A stretch of DNA of 64,000 bases from Streblospio benedicti (Eukaryota > Annelida > Polychaeta > Spionida > Spionidae): NCBI GenBank assembly GCA_019095985.1, contig CM032662.1, positions 20,547,780 to 20,611,779 on the forward strand, written 5' to 3'. A program made the position numbers and the translations under genes. The notes beneath the pieces were generated by a model that saw nothing but the letters and a program-made list of their open reading frames with translations, was not told where the DNA came from and made no database searches. Positions 54,529 through 64,000 of this stretch are shown piece by piece (within the stretch, counting starts at the first letter, position 1; each line of letters starts with the position of its first letter).

Positions 54529-56946
54529 CTTGAATTGTTGCCCACAATGCACCTGGGAAACACATTTTCCATGATAATTTTCTATCTAATAGGGGAAATT
54601 TTGCCATTTGTTGTGTTTCATATAAAATTGCCAACAAAAATTTCGACTTTACAAAAATCTGAACTTGACAAACTATATATGTGCGTTAATAAAAGGACAA
54701 AGTTTTCAGAAGGCAACTTCCTGGCTGCGCATCACTGAGAATATTCGAGCACCTTGGCGCACCTGTCAAATGCATGACATTTCCGTATTTGAATGTTTCA
54801 ATTTTTTTCTTACAAAAATACTATATTACACGTTGGAGGTATGTTATGGTAAATGTAAAACAATTAAGTCAAACAAAAAATAGAAATGAACAATTTTCAT
54901 ATGATTTGGATGGAAAATGTCGTTGCCTTATTTTGTAATTACCTTTGTTTATGTATGTTTTTATTTAGAGTAGGATGTTAGTTAATATTGATTTTGTAAA
55001 TATGGAAATTTACATGTTACTAAATAGTTATTGATTGACAACAGCATGCAAGCAAAAAAGATCCATTTGTTAAACAAATCCTTCATCATGATGTCGTTAC
55101 AAATAACTAGATCTAGTACTAATACTTTTAACTCATTTTTGATATGTGGTGGACGCTGTGCCCAAGTAACGGACAAGTTAATATTGGCTTTGCTCAAGTT
55201 TTTAGCACCATGCTAACATTCTTTTATCTCCAATGTAACACCCATATCTTGTATTTTAATGGAACGTAGTGTCCAAAACTACCTTAGAGAACATACTGAA
55301 ATTATATAGATACCTATAGGAACCAGTCATGTTTTGTCTTTGGCAAGACTTTTAGGTATTTATATAATTTCAGTATGTTTATATAATGGAACCCAATACA
55401 TACTTACATTCTGTGATACCTTAGAGAAGTTAGAGGGTAAATAAATATAATATAAATTTTTGTTTGGAGTGCCAATAACTGTTTAGCACTGCCAATAACT
55501 TTATCGCTACATTTATCTATAGTTTTTGTCAGTAGAGTTAAAATTAAATGCCAGACTCACTACAGGGTCAATCATGAATTGCAGAAAAATCATACTTGTC
55601 CAGTAGAAGGGTATCCTGAAAAATATAACCATCCTATCTAACATTTGCACACACAAATCCACCAACTCCATGTAAATGCAATTTAAAACAATGTCTGAGA
55701 TGACTGATGATACTGGAAAAGTAATTCAAAAGTTTTACCCCACCTGACAAGTGACAACCCTGATATCCGTCTCGAACTATAGGATTGTTACTTTTCTGTG
55801 GCCCCGTCACTATACAATGCATTTCAAAATCCATTGAAGAATAGATATGAGTCTAAATAACCTTTAATTCAGTACACATATCATATATGACTGCTATGAT
55901 AGCCATGGAAATTCAGTTAACAAGCTGAATTAAACTGAAGGCAGTAAGAGGGTTATTGAAAAACAAACAAAAAGCTATCATAGTTAAGCATCCTGTTCAA
56001 ATGATTTCCTAACATTTATTTTATTCAAGAACTTTTTCGAATTTTTGTAATTTTCTCTAGTATATTGTGTCAGTTTAGATTATTGTCAAAATGGAGAGAA
56101 TTTAGAGTAATTTATCAAGTACATTGTAATTAATTGATTTATTAAGTATATGAATGTCTGTAAATAGTGTCCACAGAAATTCTCATTATTTTGAAATGTC
56201 TTAATTTCTTAATTAGCCACAGAATAATATAAAATAAGTAAAATTGGACCATCTGTAATATCTTAAATCAAAGAACTTTCATGCATAAAAACTAGTTGAT
56301 GATGATAAATTTTAATCATTATATACAGCCATCCAAACATCATTGGTCTTTTAAGTTAGAAAATTGTAAACATACTTACATGAATCCGTACATGAAATTT
56401 CAATTCTGACATGATGAAATTTTCAGGTATGTCATTCACACGGGAATGGACTCTTGGGTACATGCTTATGAAGTACGAAAATTATGTTTGTAATAAAAAA
56501 TAGTGCAATTCCATATAGTTTTCTTTTCAATATTTGTTTGAAATATAGATTTATTTGTATGATTTTTTTTTTATAAAAGAAGTTTTAGACCTTCTCCCCA
56601 GGCCCATACTATATCAAAAGAAACGTTTTGAAGCCTTTTGATAGTTTTTTTCTTGCGGCAGACAATATGTATGAACATGTATGAAGAATATTTATGGTTT
56701 GTTAATTTAAGAAAATCTGATGTACGGAAACAGGATGTCCTATTTGAGAAAGAATGAGCCACTCTAAAAAATTGGACTCTATTTTTTGTTTGATGAATAA
56801 TAATTCAAATTTGGATGCCTGCATATATTGATATTCATTTACATTAAATAAAAGATGATTTCTTTTTCCTAATCTAATTTTCAGCGACTTACACTTCAGG
56901 TGGAGCAGAATGAGTCCATTGTGATCCATTGTGCCCTGCATGCATT
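54529..56946. promoter_or_regulatory. Divergent intergenic region between MRPL10 and hyccin
   Basis: About 2.4 kb separating the MRPL10 start (minus) from the hyccin start (plus); both promoters should lie here. No conserved core element was recognised. It contains the 125-bp Penelope-derived insertion at 55292-55416. The minus-strand frames at 55634-55834 and 56702-56941 have no splice or similarity support. Confidence 0.4.
55292..55416. mobile_element. Short (125 bp) Penelope-derived insertion with 12-bp target duplication
   Basis: Flanked by taccttagagaa at 55280-55291 and 55417-55428. In reverse complement it starts acagaatgtaa, continues gggttccattatataaaca and contains aaaagtcttgccaaagacaaaa and ggttcctatagg, the same terminal words, in the same order, as the element at 52166-53501. 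Inner inverted words (atactgaaattatata and its complement) border it. It is an internally deleted, end-only copy. Confidence 0.8.
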
Positions 56947-59900
56947 ATGGCCTCCAATGTGATAAAGGAGTGGCTCATAGATTACAAGGTAATTATTTGA
57001 TTTTGATAATTATTTTTAAAATTATCAATATACAAATTTGTTATATGAGCCCTTTGTGATAATCTATAACACAATGTATATCACACCATGAGATCTTTTG
57101 GTTAATATTTTTTTTAATAATGTTGAAAAGTTAATTAGATATTATTAAAATGATATATTGGTTTAAATATTTAAATGCAGATATGTAATTATGTATGTAT
57201 TTAGTTATAAAAAAATAATATACTATGATGTGAGCATTGGTTGAGTGCATTTTTGTGGGTTATTGATTATTGTTGGTGACACACCCACTCAGTGTGCTGA
57301 TTATCATGCATTGTAAATGATTTATCAGACACCAGCATTACAAGCTTACAGAGGAAATATACGTTCATCTAAAATATTAACAACTGGCAATATTATCAAA
57401 GCCCTGTCGTCCAATAACTGCACTTCACATCTGGTGCCGGGTTTCAGATGCGCCTTTGAAGTGATAATATCTGCACACTCTCGTATTGGCTTTTACAAAC
57501 GCTGAGTTTCCAATCATTGGGCATTCCCTTAAAGCCTAATTAACTACAAGGCTACAAGTTTTAGCTCGGGCAAGATTAGTGCTGAGTGTAGAGAAGATGA
57601 TTAGAGTACAAAAATACCATGCATGCTATAAGAACACAGAAAGAAATATAGATTATAAGAAAAAAATGATAAAAGGAAAGCATACAATAATGTTCAGGGA
57701 TCTCACTAGGGAGAAAATTATGTATGTTTTTTCTTGTAATGGTCTATAATTTCCTTAATATTAGTATGTATCTATGTATGATAAGTGTAAGCTGATTTAG
57801 AACATTCTTATAGTTTAGGCACACGCTAAAATTTTTAGATTTTTATTATAATAATATTTTTCATAGTGATACATGATTACCAAGTCTGGTGGTTTGAGAT
57901 AATCATTTTTTCCCCATTTACATGTCATATACATTTGGTAAAATTGGATATCATACGTGAACATTTTTGTTGAAAGCAATTTTTGCCGTAGGATAAGAAC
58001 ATAATGCACTCTCTTCTTTGATCTCAATTTTGTATTGATAGAACATGCACACACCCCTTTATGAAGTAACATCATTGCAAATTGCGTGACTTTTGAGCAT
58101 TAATTTTGCTACTCATATTTGTTCAATGCTGTCTGTTACTTTATTATATGCACATTTAAAGATAAAAAGACCAAATATTTTGAAAATAGTGTATCACTTA
58201 AGTATTTAATCAGGATTATTTATTAAAACTAAACTATTATATGAAAGGGATACCTTTGCTGAAATAATATGTGATGCACAGAAATCTCCAACAATGATTG
58301 TACATAACCTTTGTAACCTTCTGGAGCAGATGAACACTTATGGCCCATATCATAGTACCAATGATTTAAAGGTAATGTTCAGTCAAAAATATAAGTGTTC
58401 TGTAAATTCCAGAATCAATAAACAATGTCTTTTCCATTGGAAGTGTAATAAGGAAAAATATAACTTATATTGTTAATGTTAATTATTTATTGCACTATAA
58501 AAATATCATGATGTATTGTTAACTAAAACACAAGGTCATGTGATATTGCATAATCTAATGATTTTTGATAGGCGTAATGCAGATTTATAAGGGGAGACGT
58601 TACATTTAACATTGCAATGTGAAGCTACGTCTGACGAAAATCATTCGGTTGGTTGACATTTTGCTGATTCACATCTTTTGATGAGTTTCAAGTCTGCTTT
58701 TTATAGCGTGCTATTTAAATTGCTCTAGATATTCTAATATGCTGTTTAACTGAGAGGAACATTTATCATGCACAAAACACACCATAATGTTTCTGTATAA
58801 ACATACTGTTCGCCCACTGCGTATAACCTTCAACCAAAGAAAATATTTTATTTCATGTATAGCTTTGGTACATCAGAACATAGTGCATTTATTGACATGA
58901 TTGAAATGTTTTTGATTATAGCCCTATGATATTATTTTCCCAATGATAGAAAATGTGGAGTGCCCATGCAATCTTGTTCAGGGCAGGGTCTTCATGTAGT
59001 TTACCAATTGTATATGGCTTTTTACTTTACTATCAAATATATCATTATTTCTCTTAAGTATGTTGGTCTCCATGGTCATTTTTGCCATTATACTGATACC
59101 AGGGGAAAGGACATCACAGGACATTTCTCCATTATTGGTCAAATCTTGTTTTTATGGTTTTGAATGGGTCTAATCTACTAGCTTGTTCTAGGTCTGGTTC
59201 GTACACTCAATATTTGATGCACAATGGACTGCTCCACACATATCCTTTTTCATCTGATTTTTGGGTTCACAGTATTCTTTGGCATATCGTCTTCATTCTC
59301 TTTATTCTTTTCTGGCTTTTAGATAGATGCAGACATTGTTATTCCAACACACGTTTTTAGAACAATCAGTCACAAGCTTACGTGGGTGTCAGTTTGAAAA
59401 CGGCAACCGCATCTACTGCTAACAACTTGAAACAACATTAGAATAAATTTGGAGCATGTGAATATCGATCATGCTACTATTGTATTTTTAAATGTATGAT
59501 TAGAACAAAAACTCCATTAGCAAGATGAAAGTTTTCATCTGTATGTGCTATTGTGACATGTACTTTGATGTGATGATCACCTGATGGGTCACCTGTTATA
59601 TTAGTGTTGGAGCAAAATACAATCTGTCTCATCATCCAGATTGGATATTGGACACAGCACCAAAGTATATGAATACCCTAAACATTCACATATAACACCA
59701 TGGGCTTTTAGGTTGACCCTTGATGAATTTTGAGGTTGGTTTTATGGAAGGGGGCATTTACATTGACATTTTTTGTAATAGTGCTGGTATGTAGTACCAA
59801 ATTGATTGCTAAGTCTGCATGGTCCTACCATGGATGTCTAAGGTAATAAGCAATTACCCAACCACAAATGATATGCTATGATTATGAAATCCGATATGTT

Positions 59901-62900
59901 TGCATAGGAGCTTTAGAATCGATTTTTAAAATATTACAAATTTTATATTAGGCATGGACATCATACAAGGACACGGTACTGTAAAAAAAAAAAATGTGCA
60001 AATTAGAAACAATACAGTAATTGACAGGATTGGTTGCAAATACAATATCCATGAAGTTAAACTGAAAACATATAAACTCGTAACGATCACATGTTTCAGC
60101 GATGTAGAACTCTTATATTTTATAATGTATTTTCATAGTTATGGTTCCATGTAAAATTATGTGTTTAAAAATGGCTGATTTTATGTCCATTGCTTTTATA
60201 ATTTAATATGACAACAAATTGTTCCTTGGAATAGGCACTACCAGAGAGTCAACTCAACACATATGCTGCTACAGTTCGAAGAAATGTTGAACTTACCACC
60301 GCACTTTACCAACTTTTAGAAGAAGATCTTGTTCAAGAGGTACCATAATTTCTATAGTGTGAATATAATGCAGTTATTTAATATTGACAAAGATGATAAT
60401 TAAAAATGCAAGGTATATGTTTATGAAACATTGTAAGAAAAATATATTTTGATCATTAAAAAACAATGTATATTTCTACGTAAGGGAACACACTATACTC
60501 TAGTTTGAGAATTCTATGATCAAAGATACCTGTTAAGTCACTTTACACTGTGTTTAGATGATGTTATTAGGTTATACTATTGAAAGGGCTAATGAGTTAA
60601 AATTGCATTGCAGCCAGGTTTACTTGGACAATGATGTCTGAATATATGTTCGCTATGCTATTCAATGCTATACAATGTCATACCTACTTTTGGACTTCAG
60701 TCATAGTAGGAAATGTATGCCTGCAGAAATGTGGGTGAAAACAAAAAAGAGCTCAATGTTTACCTTATTAAAAAAGCAAGTGAAATTTTTTTTGTATCTT
60801 ACTCAACCATGCCTTATTTGTATGCAAACTGCGTAGAGAATTAATCTGACACAAATTTCTTCAGCATTAACATACATTTAGCATGTGTACAGGTGACCAA
60901 TTTGATTTTATAATAACTTACTTATTTGAGTAAACCCTGCAAGTGTGACCAAATTTTAGAGGGGAATATTCACCCAGGAAATATGGAGAAATAATGGCTG
61001 GATGATTTAGGTTCTAAGCCAATCAGAATGCAGGATTTAGGGGGGTGTCACAGAGTGAGTTGTTTAATGTGGCCTTAACTCGGAGACTGACTTAAAGTAT
61101 GTGTGTTTATTCTTATGTTAAAGTACATAACCTTATAATAGAAAGTAATCCAAATTAGTGAGATTATTTTTCCACTGAATGCTGAGGCAGGTGTGTGTGA
61201 CAGTTGCTGAGAGCATGATGCACATGTCCGTCTTAGCATCTCACATTGCCTTAGCATAGGGGCACCCACTAGCGTCAAACCTCGTGCTCTGCCACAAATC
61301 AGAAACTACATGATAGAATTCACCATCAAAAGTTGTCCAGCAACACTTCCATATATGTCAGCAAATCACAAATACAACACATGAGTCAAGGCATAGAGTT
61401 ACATCATGTCTTAGAAGTGCATAAACCACATATTGAGTGTTGTTGAAATGTGTTTTTTATTGTATTTACCTAAGGTAAGTATTTTAATGATTTAATAGTT
61501 ATTTATCCGTGCTGCCATAATGTATTACAATTTCACACTATTGTGATCTAATGGAATTTTTGTTCTTGTAATAAGTTAGTGAAGATTTTTTTGTGAAGGT
61601 AATACTAATATGACTTCCTCCTTCATGGATGCTTTACATTGTATATGCAAAATGAGCTTGTTAGCTGATGTATTTGTCCATTCAGATCACAGTTGCTCTT
61701 AGTTCTTGAAGTTATGTTAGATAGATTTTTGGATAGCAGATAAGTACAAAAAAGTGTAATGAAAAGTTTACTCACGATGCGATATAAACCTTTGATTCAA
61801 TTGTCCATACTGTGCCTAACTATTTAAAAAAAAGGCACTTTTTATGTTCGGTATTAGCAATAGCATTCTTTAAATGAGTGAAGTCATGTTTTCTATTAGC
61901 TATGCTGTAAATGCAGGAAATATTGTCAACTTACATAATATGAGCAGAACATGGTTTAAACAAAATCCATAGGTACAAGTGGTTCAAAGATTGAGAACAG
62001 TAAATATGAGATTCTGGTGATGGCGTTTGCATGACAGTGTCATATCCAATTCAAGACTTGATTTGTCTACTTTTCTTCACACACTCAAATGGCACGCCAA
62101 GTGTCTGCAGGACATATTACTGATGGTGAAGACAACTTCAAAAATGGGGACAATAAAGATAAAGATATGTTTGATTTGTTCCTAAGGGTTATTCTTTGTG
62201 GTGGAATAAAGTATGCTTAGATAGAAGCAATATGATGTATTATGTGGAAAATCAGAACTCCATCTTTTGAAATATGTCTAATAGATAAAGTACTATATTT
62301 TAAATTCTGATACAAATAAAAAGGTTATGTTTATAATGAATCGCATACATACAAACACATGCAATTTCTTTGTTCACTAACAAGATGGACTCATGATAGC
62401 TTAGCAATTACTTTTGATATGAATTGATCACTGATAGTGATATGTGAATGTTTTAGGTTTTAGACCCAGTGTGCCACCAGCTATTTGACTTCTACCGTAG
62501 TCCCCTTGCTGAACTTCGCCGCTTCACCTTGGAACTTGTTCCTGCTCTAATCACCGCGTACCTGTTTGCAGTGGCACGCAATGAGAAAAAGGTGAGAAAT
62601 TTGGGGTTACATCTTAAGAAATGGCATTACCCCGGTAAATGAAATTCATATATAGAATTGAAAACTTTAAATTACACATTCATCTCTAAAAATTAGAGTA
62701 CTAGAAATGCTTAGTTAGATTGTTGATGTTCTTGTTTGATTTATTGTGTTGTGTAAGATAAAACTAACACATCAAGTGCATACACTTTTTTTGAATATGT
62801 CATGTTAATATCTTCATGTTCTCTTGTTGAAACATATTCTTTCCTTTTTACCTGTATTGGATAGAAGAATGTCTCAGCTAAGTATAGCCATTGCTAAGCC

Positions 62901-64000
62901 ATTGTTAATATGCTGGACAATGCTAATTGCATGTCCATTGCACAAACCGCATGTGTTACCTGAGTTGAAGTCTGACAATTTTCTGCATGTGAAAAGCACT
63001 GTTCAGATGATCTTGTGCTCAGCTGGTTTATCGCATGACAATTATTTGAAGTTGTCAAACAAATATCTAACATCTTATCATCACAAGTTAAGAGATAATT
63101 TGAACCAGTATTGTATGTACATCTATGTTAAATGTAATTCTGGCCATTGGATACTAATCAATCAAACGTGTGTTGGGGTATCATGCATTGTTTAAGATCA
63201 TTATAACAGGGCAACCATGAAGAAGTAGTGTCACCTCAGTATATTATATGTGCAAATCACATGTGAGGAACAGTACAGGTGGACAGGGCAATGCAAAGGG
63301 AAGGATCAAAAGAGCGTGCAAGAACTCTTTGAAAAAGGCTGCACTAGTCCTTCGACAGCTGGGCAGTGCTTGACATCAACCTTGTTGGTCATAATCCAGT
63401 TCAATAGGTGCCAGATATATATTTACCCGTCCAGATCAGATTTTCACCTTTCTTGAAAAACTTGAATCACATGAAATAGATCTTATTTTTAAAAATTTGA
63501 CCAACTAAACAAAATTTCCGTTAGGCCAGTCAGACAGTGAGGGTCCACTTTTACCTGTCCAAAAGGAAAATTTACTGATGGGAGAGGCTTTAACATCAAT
63601 TGTGCATGGGGACTTGGAAACAACTAAAACCTATCTATATTTTAAGAATATCAATAGAACTGAGTTATGTGCTTCCCATTTTGCATAGTAATGACATGAA
63701 CATACACGTATTTCACATGGAGATAAAGATATGAATTAGTATTAATTTGCTTGTTTGTACAACTGAGTGCTTGCTTTGCCACATCCAGTGTAATGCACAA
63801 CAGCATGTCATCCACCTTTACTGTAACGTCATATATCAATCATCGGGCAAATCTCGTGTCTTTGCATCTTGTTTGGTAAATTTCTATTGACGAACTATGC
63901 TATTGTTTGCCCATTGTGTTATTAAATCTTAGACTCCATCCCATGAAATATTTGTATGGAATGAAATTCTTTTATTATCAGACATGTTTAGGCTGTTTTT
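56947..64000 (+). CDS. Hyccin (FAM126 family), first three exons, runs past the window
   Basis: Hyccin is a scaffold of the plasma-membrane complex that recruits phosphatidylinositol 4-kinase III alpha (with TTC7 and EFR3). Exons seen: 56947-56988, 60235-60339 and 62457-62591, all phase 0 with GT-AG borders. They encode MASNVIKEWLIDYK, ALPESQLNTYAATVRRNVEL followed by TTALYQLLEEDLVQE, then VLDPVCHQLFDFYRS and LRRFTLELVPALITAYL. The same order and wording occur in human FAM126A (VVEEWLSEFKTLPE..., YKVIQEP...LLEPVCHQLFEFYRS, LLQFTLQFLPELIWCYL). About 94 N-terminal residues are present, roughly the first fifth of the usual length; the remainder lies beyond 64000. The start codon fits the family N-terminus. 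Vertebrates have two paralogues, so I give no A/B symbol. Confidence 0.92.
56989..60234 (+). other. Hyccin intron 1
   Basis: AT-rich intron with no exon-like segment and no clearly recognisable element. All short open frames lack splice context and similarity. Confidence 0.4.
60340..62456 (+). other. Hyccin intron 2
   Basis: AT-rich intron; nothing beyond low-complexity stretches was recognised. Confidence 0.4.
62592..64000 (+). other. Hyccin intron 3, open at the window edge
   Basis: Contains a 123-codon frame at 62824-63195 without family similarity, codon bias or flanking splice sites that would continue hyccin; treated as chance. The next hyccin exon is not in the window. Confidence 0.4.

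Noticed and set aside
62824-63195. 123-codon open frame in hyccin intron 3
   Set aside because: No similarity to hyccin exon 4 or any family I know, and no acceptor/donor pair that would splice it in phase.

Overview
This window is nuclear DNA of an invertebrate animal. It is AT-rich, its genes are split into many short exons, long introns carry transposon relics, and every protein I could identify has an animal orthologue. The gene set, Penelope-like elements, TRIM-NHL gene and miniature inverted-repeat elements fit an invertebrate deuterostome (for example a hemichordate) or a lophotrochozoan. I cannot decide between these from sequence alone.

Layout, left to right. 1-5.9 kb: 3' half of an unrecognised plus-strand gene with a Gln-rich and basic C-terminus, then a long 3' UTR. 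5.3-9 kb: a cluster of foldback and miniature elements, with a LINE fragment. 10.4-15.6 kb (minus): complete DBR1, the RNA lariat debranching enzyme, 9 coding exons. 15.6-17.0 kb: a hAT-like element lying 45 bp upstream of the DBR1 start. 19.0-21.5 kb: a Penelope-like relic and a 5'-truncated LINE. 22.8-43.8 kb (plus): complete ICA1 (islet cell autoantigen 1, an arfaptin-homology BAR protein), 17 coding exons. Its intron 13 holds a complete, oppositely transcribed TRIM-NHL gene of 12 coding exons (32.4-37.2 kb). 46.7-49 kb: a suspect assembly region (a duplicated segment, a run of N and homopolymer-rich junk), then a broken multi-copy gene with a Cys-rich CXC domain. 51.3-54.5 kb (minus): MRPL10 (mitochondrial ribosomal protein uL10m), with a Penelope-like element in intron 2. 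56.9 kb to the end (plus): the first three exons of hyccin (FAM126 family), which runs off the window.

The genes do not form a pathway: RNA processing (DBR1), vesicle trafficking (ICA1), mitochondrial translation (MRPL10), plasma-membrane PI4P synthesis (hyccin) and a probable RING ubiquitin ligase (TRIM-NHL). DBR1/ICA1 and MRPL10/hyccin are divergent pairs. The main points for a second look are: (1) a one-base T-run excess that truncates ICA1 before its conserved C-terminus; (2) two introns needing GC-AG splicing, one of them in the lariat-debranching gene itself; (3) Penelope-like insertions with inverted terminal repeats, 12-bp target duplications and a degenerate hammerhead-like motif; (4) a 58-bp perfect foldback; and (5) a likely assembly duplication around the gap. 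I found no CRISPR array, rRNA, convincing tRNA or clearly new multi-gene system.
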